Shown piece after piece: positions 23,168 to 31,803 of a stretch of 64,000 bases of DNA (position 1 is the stretch's first letter; every line of letters starts with the position of its first letter). The notes under the pieces are model-generated. The model made no database searches. It was given only the letters and a program-made list of their open reading frames with translations, and had not been told where the DNA came from. This DNA comes from Fundidesulfovibrio agrisoli (GTDB lineage Bacteria; Desulfobacterota; Desulfovibrionia; Desulfovibrionales; Desulfovibrionaceae): positions 64,580 through 128,579 of the forward strand of contig NZ_JAKZKX010000002.1 in the NCBI RefSeq assembly GCF_022808715.1, written 5' to 3'. Both the position numbers and the translations under genes were made by a program.

Positions 23168-24970
23168 ATGGTCCGCCGCATGTTCCCAGCCGACACCACG
23201 GAATCGCCGGCGCGCCCCGGGCTGGCCGTCTTCCGCAGCTTCTCGCCCTGGGGCGGCTGGTCCATGGCCTTCGATTCGCCCCGGGAGGTCATCGCCGCGC
23301 ACGACGCTGCGGGCGTGCTGTCAGGCATCGAGCGCGTCCAGGCGGCCACGGAGGGAGGCGCATGGGCAGTGCTGGCCCTGGCCTACGAGGCGGCCAGCGC
23401 CTTCAATCCAGCCTTTCCCGTCAGAGACACCGCTCCTCTGCCCCTTCTCTGGGCCGCCATCTACCCCCGCCCCGCGCGATTGCCGGAAGCGGACCCGGCC
23501 TTGTCCCGGAGCGACACGCCCTGGAATATCGGCCCATGGCGGGCGGCCATCGACCCGGATGAGTACGCCGACAACATCGGCCGCATCCGCGAATACATCC
23601 GCCAAGGCGAGACATATCAGGTCAACTACACCTTTCCGCTGGAGGCCGACTTCCAGGGCGACGCCCTCTCCTGGTTCCAGGCGGCGGGCAGGGCCCAGGG
23701 CGCTCCCTGGTCCGCATACGTGGACATGGGCCGTTTCGCGCTTCTGAGCTTCTCGCCCGAGCTGTTTTTCCGGCGCAAAGGCCGCGCCATCCTGACGCGA
23801 CCCATGAAAGGCACCGCCCCCAAGGGCCGCTTTCGCCAGGAGACCGTGGAAGCCATGCGCCGCCTGGCCGCCTGCCCCAAGAACAGGGCCGAGAACGTGA
23901 TGATCGTGGATCTGCTGCGCAGCGACCTGGGCAGGATCGCCGTGCCGGGCGGGGTGAAGGTGGAACGGCTGTTCCAGGTGAGCGAATACCCCACGGTGCT
24001 GCAGATGACCTCCAGCGTGCGCGCGCGCCTCAAGCCCGGTACGGGCCTGGCGGACATCTTCGGCGCGCTGTTCCCCTGCGGCTCGGTCACGGGCGCGCCC
24101 AAACTGCGCACAATGGGCCTCATCGGCGAGTTGGAGCCGCACCCGCGCGGCGTCTATTGCGGGGCGCTTGGCTATGTGGGGCCGGGGGGCGACGCGGTGT
24201 TCAACGTCCCCATCCGCACCGTGCAGTTGGACCGGGAGCGCGGCAAGGCCGTGTTCCACGTGGGCAGCGGCGTCACCTTCGATTCAACCCCGGAGGGCGA
24301 ATACGGGGAGTGCCTGCACAAGGCCCGCTTCCTCACCGAGCCGAGCCCGGAGGTCACCCTGCTGGAGACGCTGCTGCTGGAAAACGGCCGCCTGGCCTAC
24401 CTGCGCGGGCACTTGGACCGGCTGGCCCGCAGTGCGCGGCACTTCGGCTTCGCCTTCAGGCGGGAGGCCGTGCTGACGGAACTGCGAGGAGCCGTCGCCG
24501 GGCATCCGTCGGGTTCCTGGCGGGTGAGGCTGCTGTACGGGCGCAACGGGGATACGACGGTCGAAGTCCACCACCTGGACCCCACCCCGGCGACGGTCAC
24601 GCTGGGCTTCTGCCCGACGCCAGTGAACAGCGCGGATGTACGCCTCTTCCACAAGACCACTGACCGGTACATGTACGATGCAGCCCTGCGCGGCGTGACG
24701 GACGCCTGGGACATGCTGCTCTTCAACGAGCGGGGCGAACTGACGGAAAGCACGCGCGCCAACGTGGTGCTGGACGACGGCCAGCGTCTCTGGACACCGC
24801 CGGTGGAATGCGGGCTGCTCGGGGGCGTGTTCCGGGAGCGGCTGCTGGCCTCGGGGCGAGTACGGGAGCGCGTTCTGCACGCGGAGGACGTGCGCGGGGC
24901 GAAGCGGCTCTATCTGGTCAATTCCCTGCGCCGCTGGATGCCCGCCGTGCTACGCGAGCGGGACCGCTGA
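23168..24970 (+). CDS. pabB: PabB-PabC fusion: aminodeoxychorismate synthase component I / aminodeoxychorismate lyase
   Basis: A 600-residue bifunctional folate-pathway enzyme for p-aminobenzoate. Residues about 110-375 form the chorismate-binding domain ('IREYIRQGETYQVNYTFPL', 'ARPMKGTAPKG'-type, 'LRSDLGRIAVPGGV', 'FPCGSVTGAPKLRTM', 'GVYCGALGYVGPGG'). From about residue 395 to the end is a fold-type IV PLP lyase/aminotransferase domain ('LLLENGRLAYLRGHLDRL', 'FNERGELTESTRANVVL', 'CGLLGGVFRERLL'). The glutamine amidotransferase PabA is not in the window. The gene follows the DUF1848 gene by 36 bases. The ribosome site is weak, so a nearby alternative ATG 12 bases downstream is possible. Confidence 0.9.
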   Translation: MVRRMFPADTTESPARPGLAVFRSFSPWGGWSMAFDSPREVIAAHDAAGVLSGIERVQAATEGGAWAVLALAYEAASAFNPAFPVRDTAPLPLLWAAIYPRPARLPEADPALSRSDTPWNIGPWRAAIDPDEYADNIGRIREYIRQGETYQVNYTFPLEADFQGDALSWFQAAGRAQGAPWSAYVDMGRFALLSFSPELFFRRKGRAILTRPMKGTAPKGRFRQETVEAMRRLAACPKNRAENVMIVDLLRSDLGRIAVPGGVKVERLFQVSEYPTVLQMTSSVRARLKPGTGLADIFGALFPCGSVTGAPKLRTMGLIGELEPHPRGVYCGALGYVGPGGDAVFNVPIRTVQLDRERGKAVFHVGSGVTFDSTPEGEYGECLHKARFLTEPSPEVTLLETLLLENGRLAYLRGHLDRLARSARHFGFAFRREAVLTELRGAVAGHPSGSWRVRLLYGRNGDTTVEVHHLDPTPATVTLGFCPTPVNSADVRLFHKTTDRYMYDAALRGVTDAWDMLLFNERGELTESTRANVVLDDGQRLWTPPVECGLLGGVFRERLLASGRVRERVLHAEDVRGAKRLYLVNSLRRWMPAVLRERDR

Positions 24971-24985
24971 GGCTAACGTCGCAAT

Positions 24986-25013
24986 TTTGAAAAACATGAA
25001 TATGTTTTTCAAA
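24986..25013. terminator. AT-rich hairpin between convergent pabBC and thyX
   Basis: A perfect 12-bp inverted repeat (TTTGAAAAACAT / ATGTTTTTCAAA) with a GAAT loop, 15 bases past the pabBC stop and 66 past the thyX stop. It stands out in a GC-rich genome. It could act as a bidirectional terminator, although such stems are usually GC-rich, or as a protein-binding palindrome. Confidence 0.45.
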
Positions 25014-25078
25014 TTATAACCAATGGTTTTGGCGTGTTGCCTTACCAGGTCATAAAGACGAATTTCGAGGACACCACA

Positions 25079-25819
25079 CTAAAGCCTCGCGGCCTTGGGG
25101 TCGGTGGGGTACTTGCCGCAGCAGAACTTCTCGCCCTCGGGGCAATAGCCCAGCTTCTCGCACTTGGCCCCGGCGGTGCGGAACACTTCGGGCAGCACGT
25201 AGCGGCAGAGGGTGAGCATCTTGTCGGCCAGGGCGCGGATCTCCCACTGGGCGCGACGGCAGCAGCGGTGCTCGAAGAAGTTGAACAGCGACCGGCAGTT
25301 CAGGGTGGCCACGATGCGCGTTTCGGCGGCCTGGGGCAGCACGAAGCGGGCGTCCTCCTTGGCTTTCGCGCCCTTCCCGGCGGACTCGAGCATGTCCTTC
25401 AGGTCGCGGTAGGCGCTGCCTACCTCGCCCATGAAGGCCTCGAAGCGGGCCTTGGCCTCGGGGATGGCCGCGATGGCAGGGGGCAGGATGTAATCGAAGT
25501 TGGAGGCGTCCACGTAGCGCTGGGACTGCTGGGAGTAGCTGGCGATGCGGTGGCGCACCAACTGATGGGTCAGGGCGCGGGACACGCCTTCGATGGCGAA
25601 GGTGAAGCTCACGTGCTCCACCGGGCTCACGTGGCCCGAGAGCACCACCTTGTCCACGAACTCGGCCTGCTGCTCGCGGCTGATCTCCCCGGCCATGAGC
25701 CTGGGCCACATGTCGCCCACGAAACCGGCGTGGTAGCACTGGCGGAAGGCCGCGTAGATTACGGAAAGAGGTTCGGGGGTGTGGGCCAGGAGCGTGACGT
25801 CCAGGGATTTGGCAGGCAT
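25079..25819 (-). CDS. thyX: FAD-dependent thymidylate synthase ThyX
   Basis: A 246-residue flavin-dependent thymidylate synthase making dTMP from dUMP with methylene-THF and NAD(P)H. The ThyX motif is present as RHRIASYSQQSQRY near residue 80 (canonical RHRxxSxNxxSxRY, with Ser in place of the Asn). The FAD/dUMP region 'RIVATLNCRSLFNFFEHRCC' follows. The Cys-rich C-terminal tail (CEKLGYCPEGEKFCCGKYP) is a variation seen in some relatives. The ATG at 25819 lies five bases after the ruvB stop, so it is the last gene of the rlmE-yebC-ruvCAB operon. Confidence 0.95.
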   Translation of the reverse strand: MPAKSLDVTLLAHTPEPLSVIYAAFRQCYHAGFVGDMWPRLMAGEISREQQAEFVDKVVLSGHVSPVEHVSFTFAIEGVSRALTHQLVRHRIASYSQQSQRYVDASNFDYILPPAIAAIPEAKARFEAFMGEVGSAYRDLKDMLESAGKGAKAKEDARFVLPQAAETRIVATLNCRSLFNFFEHRCCRRAQWEIRALADKMLTLCRYVLPEVFRTAGAKCEKLGYCPEGEKFCCGKYPTDPKAARL

Positions 25820-25824
25820 GTAGG

Positions 25825-26802
25825 TCAACCCAGGAAATTGGTTTTGAGGTGCTGGTGGGCCTTGGCCGTGGCCACGCGCCCGCGCGGGGTGCGCTTTATC
25901 AGCCCGCACTGGATCAGGTAGGGCTCGTAGATGTCCTCGATGGTGCGCACTTCCTCGGAGCAGGCCACGGCCAGGGTCTTCACGCCCACGGGGCCGCCGC
26001 CGAACTGCTCGATGAGGCAACCCAGGATCTTGCGGTCCATCTGGTCCAGGCCGTGGTCGTCCACGTCCATGCGGCCCAGGGCCTGGCGGGCCAGCTCCTT
26101 GTCCACCACCGGGCAGGACTGCACCACCGCGAAGTCCCGCACGCGCCTGAGCAGCCTGCCCGCGATGCGCGGGGTGCCGCGCGAGCGTTTGCCGATCTCC
26201 AGGGCGGCCTCCGGGGTGAGCGTGACCCCGATGATGCCCGCCGCGCGGGTGACGATGGTGGAAAGCTCCCTGGGGGTGTAGAAATCCAGCCGGAAGATGA
26301 CCCCGAAACGGTCCCGCAGGGGCGAGGTGAGCAGGCCCAGGCGGGTGGTGGCCCCCACCAGGGTGAAGGGCTCCAGCTCGATCTTCACGGTGCGCGCGCC
26401 CGGACCCTGGCCGATGATGAGGTCCAGCTTGAAGTCTTCCATGGCCGGGTAGAGGATCTCCTCCACGGCCGGGGGCATGCGGTGGATCTCGTCGATGAAG
26501 AGCACGTCGTGGCGGCCCAGGTTGGTCAGGATGGCCGCCAGGTCGCCCCCGCGCTCCAGCACCGGGCCGGAGGTGGTGATGAGGTTCACGCCCAGCTCCG
26601 AGGCCATGATCTGGGCCAGGGTGGTCTTGCCCAGGCCCGGAGGGCCGTAGAACAGGGTGTGGTCCAGGGCCTTGCCGCGCTCCGCCGCGCTGGAGAGGTA
26701 GACCTGCAGGTTGGCGCGCAGGTCGTCCTGCCCGATGAAGTCGGCGAGCCGTCTGGGGCGGATGGTGTCGTCGCCGCGATTATCTTGTGGGGGTGTGCTC
26801 AT
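25825..26802 (-). CDS. ruvB: Holliday junction branch migration helicase RuvB
   Basis: A 325-residue AAA+ motor driving Holliday junction migration with RuvA. '[23 protein letters not shown]' begins the family signature. Walker A is [11 protein letters not shown] near residue 55, Walker B '[10 protein letters not shown]', sensor 1 'LVGATTRLG'. The C-terminal winged helix follows ('[22 protein letters not shown]', 'RTPRGR'). The ATG overlaps the ruvA stop by 4 bases. Confidence 0.98.
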   Translation of the reverse strand: MSTPPQDNRGDDTIRPRRLADFIGQDDLRANLQVYLSSAAERGKALDHTLFYGPPGLGKTTLAQIMASELGVNLITTSGPVLERGGDLAAILTNLGRHDVLFIDEIHRMPPAVEEILYPAMEDFKLDLIIGQGPGARTVKIELEPFTLVGATTRLGLLTSPLRDRFGVIFRLDFYTPRELSTIVTRAAGIIGVTLTPEAALEIGKRSRGTPRIAGRLLRRVRDFAVVQSCPVVDKELARQALGRMDVDDHGLDQMDRKILGCLIEQFGGGPVGVKTLAVACSEEVRTIEDIYEPYLIQCGLIKRTPRGRVATAKAHQHLKTNFLG

Positions 26803-27407
26803 GCTTTCATGGCCGCGATTTTCTTGAGGCTCGTGCGGATGGCCTGGGCCACGTCCAGGTCCGGCTCGGCCTCCAGGACCTCGCGCAGCATCTGGCCCGC
26901 CTCGGCCTCCGCATATCCCAGATTCGTCAGCGCCGCCAGGGCGTCGCGGTACACGGACCCGGCCGGGGCCTTGCCCGAGGGGATGGACACGGCGGAGGAG
27001 AAGTCCGCCAAGGCGTATTTCAGCTCCAAAATCATGCGCTGGGCGCTCTTCTTGCCGATGCCCGGCACCTGGGAGAGGGCCGTGGCGTCCTCCCGGGCGG
27101 CGATGGAGGCCAGCTCGTGCACGGAAAAGCAGGAGAGCATGGAGAGCGCGGTCTTGGGCCCGAGCTTGGGGATCTCGATCATGGCCCGGAAGACCCTTCT
27201 GTCTTCGCTGGTGTCGAAGCCGAAGAGGCGCGTTCCGTCCTCTCCGGTCTGGGCGTGCACGAAGAGCGACACCTGCCCGCCCTTGCCCGGCAGGTTGGCC
27301 GCCGTGCCCGTGGAGACGGTCAGCTCGTAGCCCACGCCCGACGACGTGAGGATCAGGCAGCCCTTGTCCGTCTTCTCCAGCAGCTCGCCGCGCAGGTAGG
27401 CTATCAT
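26799..27407 (-). CDS. ruvA: Holliday junction DNA helicase subunit RuvA
   Basis: A 202-residue junction-recognition protein. It has an OB fold (1-65, '[20 protein letters not shown]'), tandem helix-hairpin-helix motifs ('[14 protein letters not shown]', '[16 protein letters not shown]'), and a C-terminal RuvB-contact domain ('[16 protein letters not shown]'). The start overlaps the ruvC stop as ATGA. Confidence 0.97.
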   Translation of the reverse strand: MIAYLRGELLEKTDKGCLILTSSGVGYELTVSTGTAANLPGKGGQVSLFVHAQTGEDGTRLFGFDTSEDRRVFRAMIEIPKLGPKTALSMLSCFSVHELASIAAREDATALSQVPGIGKKSAQRMILELKYALADFSSAVSIPSGKAPAGSVYRDALAALTNLGYAEAEAGQMLREVLEAEPDLDVAQAIRTSLKKIAAMKA

Positions 27408-27904
27408 GGCTCCCCGGAGAGGCGCCTGAAGCGCCTCTGGTTGAGATGGCACACGGCCACGGCCAAAGCGTCCGTGGCGTCGGCGGGCATATCCTTTCGG
27501 CATGAGAGCACCTGGGCCACCATGAAGGCCACCTGCGATTTCTCGGCCCGGCCCACTCCCACCAGGCTCTTCTTGACCACCGAGGGCTCGTAGGCGTGCA
27601 CCCGCAGCCCGGCCACGGAGCACCCGGCCATGGCCGCGCCGCGCGCCTGGCCCAGCTTGAGCGCGGAGGACGGATTGCGCGAGACGAACACGTCCTCCAT
27701 GGCGGCCTCCTGGGGCGAGAGCCGGGCCACCAGCTCGGCCACGCCCTTGTAGATGGCCCCCAGGCGCAGGTCCATGTCGCCCAGCGACTGCACCCGGAGC
27801 ACCCCGGCGTCCACCAGGGTGAGCACGCCGGACTCCTCCCGGACCACGCCCCAGCCCGTGAAGCGCGAGCCGGGGTCCAGCCCGAGAACGGTCAGCGAGG
27901 CCAC
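27404..27904 (-). CDS. ruvC: Crossover junction endodeoxyribonuclease RuvC
   Basis: A 166-residue RNase H-fold resolvase. The first catalytic Asp lies in '[15 protein letters not shown]'. The Glu lies in '[23 protein letters not shown]', and the C-terminal Asp in '[14 protein letters not shown]'. Start codon is GTG, giving the usual N-terminus. It follows yebC by seven bases and overlaps ruvA. Confidence 0.97.
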   Translation of the reverse strand: MASLTVLGLDPGSRFTGWGVVREESGVLTLVDAGVLRVQSLGDMDLRLGAIYKGVAELVARLSPQEAAMEDVFVSRNPSSALKLGQARGAAMAGCSVAGLRVHAYEPSVVKKSLVGVGRAEKSQVAFMVAQVLSCRKDMPADATDALAVAVCHLNQRRFRRLSGEP

Positions 27905-27911
27905 GCGGCCA

Positions 27912-28658
27912 CTAGCCCATCTCCGCCAGGAGTTCTTCGGGCAGGTCGAAGTTGGCGTGGGTCTTCTGCACGTCGTCGTAATCTTCCAGGGCGTCCAGGA
28001 GCTTGAGCAGCTTGCGCCCGGTCTCGGCGTCCACGGCCACGGTGTTCTTGGGGACCATGGTCAGCTCCGCGGAGAGGAGCTCCATCCCGGCGTACTCCAG
28101 GGCCTGGCGCACGGCGTACAGGCTCTCGGGGGCCGTGGTGACCTCCCAGTTCTCGCCGTCGCCGGAGACGTCCTCGGCGCCGGCCTCCAGGGCGGCCTCC
28201 ATGACCTGGTCCTCGGCGTACTTGGCCTTATCCAGCTCGATGACGCCCTTCTTGTCGAACATCCAGCCCACGCTTCCGGCCTCGCCCAGGCTGCCGCCGT
28301 TCTTGCTCATGATGGAGCGCACGTCGGCCACGGTGCGGTTGCGGTTGTCCGTGGCGGCCTCGACCAGGATGGCCGCGCCGCCCGGGCCGTAGCCCTCATA
28401 GGTGATCTCGTCCAGGTTGCCGCCCGCCAGTTCGCCGGTGCCCTTCTTGATGGCCTGCTCGATCTTGTCCTTGGGCAGGTTCACGGCCTTTGCCGCCGCG
28501 ATGGCGGAGCGCAGGCGCGCGTTGATGTTGGGGTCGCCCCCGCCCGCCTTGGCCGCCAGCATGAGCTCCTTGGTGACCTTGGTGAAAACCTTGCCCTTCT
28601 TGGCGTCCTGGGCGCCCTTGCGCACCTGGATGTTCTTCCATTTCGAATGCCCAGCCAT
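27912..28658 (-). CDS. yebC: YebC/PmpR family transcriptional regulator (TACO1-like)
   Basis: A 248-residue three-domain protein of the YebC/TACO1 family, with the standard opening '[25 protein letters not shown]' and the '[14 protein letters not shown]' and 'FDKKGVIEL' segments. Members act as DNA-binding regulators or as translation factors for proline stretches. Strong GGAGG site. The start is one base after the rlmE stop. The yebC-ruvC-ruvA-ruvB order is widely conserved. Confidence 0.95.
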   Translation of the reverse strand: MAGHSKWKNIQVRKGAQDAKKGKVFTKVTKELMLAAKAGGGDPNINARLRSAIAAAKAVNLPKDKIEQAIKKGTGELAGGNLDEITYEGYGPGGAAILVEAATDNRNRTVADVRSIMSKNGGSLGEAGSVGWMFDKKGVIELDKAKYAEDQVMEAALEAGAEDVSGDGENWEVTTAPESLYAVRQALEYAGMELLSAELTMVPKNTVAVDAETGRKLLKLLDALEDYDDVQKTHANFDLPEELLAEMG

Positions 28659-28659
28659 T

Positions 28660-29271
28660 CTATCCTCCGGCTATGTCTGGAAGGCCCCGGAAACCGAGGC
28701 CCACGATGAACTGTTCGAAGCTCTCCGAGCGGGAGCTTTTGGGTTTGGCGGTCTTGACCTTTTCGAAGCTGCCGCGCATGGAGTCGGTGAAGGCCTTGAC
28801 GTCAGGCCCCATGAATATCTTGGCGACGAAGTGGCCGCCGTGTATCAGGCAAGTCCCGGCCAATGCAAGGGCCTGCTCCACCAGCTCCAGGGAGCGGGCC
28901 TGGTCCGTTATGCGCTGCCCCGTGGTTTTGGGGGCCATGTCGCTTATGACCAGGTCGAAGGGCTTCACGGAGTCCAGCAGGGCCTTGAACTCTGGGCCGG
29001 GCTCAAGGGCGTCGGCCACCAGAAAAGTGACGTTCTCCGGGAAGGCGGTCTCGGTGGGGTTCAAATCCACCGCGATCACCCGGCCCGAAGGTCCCACCTT
29101 CTTGGCGGCGTAGAGCGTCCAGGAGCCGGGGGTGGCCCCCAGGTCCAGCACTTTCTGCCCAGGGCGCAGCAGCTTGAAGTTGCTGTCCATCTCCTGGAGC
29201 TTGTACACGGAGCGCGCGGGATAGTTTTCCTGCTTGGCTCGCTTGAAGTAGTGGTCTTGAACTTTTTTCAT
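28660..29271 (-). CDS. rlmE: 23S rRNA 2'-O-methyltransferase RlmE (FtsJ)
   Basis: A 203-residue SAM methyltransferase modifying U2552 of 23S rRNA. The N-terminus is '[20 protein letters not shown]', motif I '[20 protein letters not shown]', and the catalytic K-D-K-E set is suggested by 'RSVYKL', '[13 protein letters not shown]', 'FVAKIFMG' and '[11 protein letters not shown]'. GGAGG lies three bases upstream of the ATG at 29271; a longer open frame upstream has no coding character. First gene of the rlmE-yebC-ruvCAB-thyX operon and divergent from the CgeB-like gene. Confidence 0.95.
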   Translation of the reverse strand: MKKVQDHYFKRAKQENYPARSVYKLQEMDSNFKLLRPGQKVLDLGATPGSWTLYAAKKVGPSGRVIAVDLNPTETAFPENVTFLVADALEPGPEFKALLDSVKPFDLVISDMAPKTTGQRITDQARSLELVEQALALAGTCLIHGGHFVAKIFMGPDVKAFTDSMRGSFEKVKTAKPKSSRSESFEQFIVGLGFRGLPDIAGG

Positions 29272-29313
29272 GGGCCTCCCCGAAAGAAGAACCTGTAGCA
29301 AGGCTCCCAACAC

Positions 29314-30777
29314 ATGCCAAGCCCTCCCCGGCGCCTGCGCCTGACGGACGAACTGGGCCAGCTGAAAACGCCCGGCACCGCGCGGGAGCTTCTCGCCGGC
29401 GCCGACTCGCCGGACTGGCTGCTGCTCGGGCTCGGGCCGGACCCGGCCGCCCTGGCTGACGAACTGCCCGCCGGGGCGCGCGTGGCCTGGATCGAATGCC
29501 CGGACTTCGAGGCCCAGGCCGGGCCGGATTGGCGGGCCGCCATCCCGCCGCACTGGACGCGCCTGGAGGGGCTGCCCTCCTCGCCCGGCGGCAATATCTC
29601 ACTATCGACGTCCGGCCTGCGCCTGTTCCCGGGGTTCTGGGGTCCGCTGCTGGCCCGGCTGCGCCTGCCCTCGCCCGCCGCCGCATCACCGAAGCCCACG
29701 GTGCTCATGCCCGCCTCCTCCGGGCGGCTGCTGCGCCGCGAACTGATACTGGCCTTCAAGGCGCGGGGCTTCCGCATCCTGGAGGTACAGCCCGGGGAAT
29801 TGGCGGCCGTGCTGCGCCGGGAGAGCCCTTCCCTGTTCCTGAGCGTCAATTTCGACGGCCTGGATGAGCTTGGCTTCGACTTCCACCTGCTCAGACGCGC
29901 CGGGGTGCCCGTGGCCGTCTGGTGCGTGGACAACCCCTTCCACGCCCTGAGCCGCCTGAAGGGCGTGTTCTGGCGGGACATCCATATCTTCGTCACCGAC
30001 AGCTGGTTTCTGGAGCCCCTGCGCCGACACGGAGCAAATCACGCGTACCATCTGCCCTTGGCCGCCTGCCAGTCCTTCTTCGACGCGAAGCCCGATGCCC
30101 CACACCTAGAGAACAAGCTGCTCTTCGTGGGCCGCAGCGGCTTTCCCGGGCGGGACGACTTCTTCGCGGGCCTGCGCCCGCCGCAAGCGCTCTTGGATGA
30201 AGCCCTGGCCATGCTGCGCCGGGGCCAGCGGCCCGACTACGCCTGGTGGCTTGAGCGCCTGGGCTGCGAAACCCTCTGGCCCGGCAGGCAGGCCCGGCTG
30301 GCCGGGCTGGGCGCGGAGCTGTGCGGCCAGGCCTGGCGCGCCGCCGTGATCGAGGGCGCGGCAGCGGCCGGCCCTCTTTCCGTCTGTGGCGACGAGCGCT
30401 GGCCGGAGTTGGCCAGGGCCGCCTTCGAGCTGCTGCCGCCCGTGGACTACTACGGCCCCCTGGCCGGGATGTACGCCTCCTGCCGCTGCGTCGTCGGGGC
30501 CACCAGCCCCCTGTTGCCGCGCGGCCTGACCCAGCGGCACTTCGACGTGTGGGCCTCGGGCGGGCTCCTGCTCTCGGACGCCGCACCTGGGCTGGACATC
30601 TTCCCCGCCGAGCTCACGCGGGAGATCGTCTTCCGCACGCCCGCAGAAATCCCCCAGGCCCTGCGCCGCCTGGAATCGGCAGGCGAGACCCTTCGCGCGG
30701 CCTGGCGGGAGCATATCGCCGCCCGGCACATCTACGCCGCCCGGGTGGAAACCATATTGAATCACGCCGCCTCTTGA
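29314..30777 (+). CDS. CgeB-like glycosyltransferase (DUF3880 / GT1-type C-terminus)
   Basis: A 487-residue protein. Its N-terminal 130 residues are not recognised. From about residue 130 it resembles CgeB-type spore/flagellar glycosyltransferases: '[23 protein letters not shown]', '[13 protein letters not shown]', '[14 protein letters not shown]', '[16 protein letters not shown]', '[10 protein letters not shown]'. Near residues 370-440 is the C-terminal donor-binding half ('[44 protein letters not shown]'-like region). In Desulfovibrio such genes often lie near flagellin glycosylation functions. The ribosome site is weak. The gene directly precedes a tRNA. Confidence 0.75.
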   Translation: MPSPPRRLRLTDELGQLKTPGTARELLAGADSPDWLLLGLGPDPAALADELPAGARVAWIECPDFEAQAGPDWRAAIPPHWTRLEGLPSSPGGNISLSTSGLRLFPGFWGPLLARLRLPSPAAASPKPTVLMPASSGRLLRRELILAFKARGFRILEVQPGELAAVLRRESPSLFLSVNFDGLDELGFDFHLLRRAGVPVAVWCVDNPFHALSRLKGVFWRDIHIFVTDSWFLEPLRRHGANHAYHLPLAACQSFFDAKPDAPHLENKLLFVGRSGFPGRDDFFAGLRPPQALLDEALAMLRRGQRPDYAWWLERLGCETLWPGRQARLAGLGAELCGQAWRAAVIEGAAAAGPLSVCGDERWPELARAAFELLPPVDYYGPLAGMYASCRCVVGATSPLLPRGLTQRHFDVWASGGLLLSDAAPGLDIFPAELTREIVFRTPAEIPQALRRLESAGETLRAAWREHIAARHIYAARVETILNHAAS

Positions 30778-30815
30778 CCGCCCACGCAAAAACGCTTAAC
30801 TACGCTGCCTCGCAC

Positions 30816-30891
30816 GGGGGCGTAGCTCAGCTGGGAGAGCGCAGCGTTCGCAATGCTGAGGTCGTGAGTTCGATCCTCATCGCCTCCACCA
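30816..30891 (+). tRNA. tRNA-Ala (anticodon CGC)
   Basis: A 76-base cloverleaf. Acceptor stem GGGGGCG pairs with CGCCTCC (one G-U). The D stem is GCTC/GAGC. The anticodon stem CAGCG/TGCTG has loop TTCGCAA, giving anticodon CGC. The T stem is GTGAG/CTCAT with loop TTCGATC. Discriminator A and an encoded CCA end the gene. It decodes GCG. Confidence 0.96.
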
Positions 30892-30899
30892 AAAGAAAC

Positions 30900-30939
30900 A
30901 GGGCCTTACGGATCCTTCCGCAAGGCCCTGATCTTTTTT
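30900..30939 (+). terminator. Terminator after tRNA-Ala
   Basis: A 13-bp stem with one mismatch (AGGGCCTTACGGA / TCCGCAAGGCCCT), loop TCCT-like, followed by GATCTTTTTT. It starts nine bases after the tRNA 3' end. Confidence 0.85.
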
Positions 30940-31803
30940 GGAAACTACATCCTGAGCGCGACCCTACAAATAGCCCCCCGTGGCCGGACTCAACCTGTCG
31001 GCTCTTTACGCTCCACGCGAAGCTATCCGAACCATCCTTCCATATCTCCCCTCCGCCAAGAGCCCATGCCCCCGCGGTCGGGTTCCTTCTCAATGGAACC
31101 ATAACGTCAAGGCGACACGCCAACGGCACCGTTTCCATATCGATAATTGTGCCGCCAGCCCCGTCAGCAACGGCTGTCCCCTTTTGACCCATTCACAGCT
31201 TTCCGCTGGTTCATTATTTCTCTCCTTGCGCAACACCTCATAATTAAATGGCAAATGCAGGCATACGGCCTGCTGCCGGTCACCATTTCCCACTTTACAG
31301 GGACTTATGACCCTGTTTTCAGACCCGATCGCAGGGCACCTGCGGCCAACACACTTGAATTAAAGAATTTTATATGCGGCCCGGTTCTTGCTCTTTTTAT
31401 GTGAGAGCGCTTGCATGTTATTTTTAACATATATGCACTTGTTTGATGGTGCGGCGGATGAAGAGGTGAATCCATCCATGCGATGGAACTTCATACCCCA
31501 ATGGTATATCTCTCATAAACCAGGAAACAGAGTCGGCATGAATCTCTTTCGTACCCCATCCTCGATCCAGGTTTATTTTTTGTTTTCCGTGCTTCCGCTG
31601 TAAATTCCAAACCACAAAGGAATGATTTTTAAATTCTTGACTTCACATCGGACTAAAGCCATGCCCCTATATATGCCAATTTTGATATATGTCGAAAATG
31701 ACACACTTTCGGGGTCAATAACCGCTCGGCCGGATACCGGGCGGGGCCCTGACGTGCGGCGTGTGGGCCTGGCGGCATCCGCCCAACTCCAAGGAGAACG
31801 TCC
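30940..31803. other. AT-rich intergenic stretch, no gene recognised
   Basis: Between the tRNA terminator and the MoeA-like gene lie 864 bases. From about 31130 to 31720 they are clearly AT-richer than the rest of the window. Both strands have open frames of 60-90 codons, but none has a convincing ribosome site, codon bias or family-like product. A small palindrome occurs at 31415-31430 (ATGTTA TTTT TAACAT). Candidate regulatory repeats lie near 31669-31691. The stretch may be degraded foreign DNA next to a tRNA, or a long regulatory region. Confidence 0.6.
31669..31691. promoter_or_regulatory. ATATAT-flanked repeat upstream of the Mop cluster
   Basis: ATATATG occurs twice, starting at 31669 and 31685. 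The interval also reads as an imperfect palindrome: ATATAT-GC-CAA-TT-TTG-ATATAT. It is about 115 bases upstream of the MoeA-like start, a position suited to an operator of a metal- or redox-responsive regulator. I do not recognise the motif firmly. TTGACT at 31637-31642 may belong to a promoter, but no well-spaced -10 was found. Confidence 0.3.

Noticed and set aside
31090-31293. Small frame on the minus strand in the AT-rich region, possibly a transposase fragment
   Set aside because: No recognisable DDE or helix-turn-helix motif, no inverted repeats around it and no ribosome site.
30868-31803. Direct repeat of the tRNA-Ala 3' end as an attachment site
   Set aside because: No second copy of the tRNA T-arm/acceptor sequence was found in the AT-rich region or before the MoeA-like gene.
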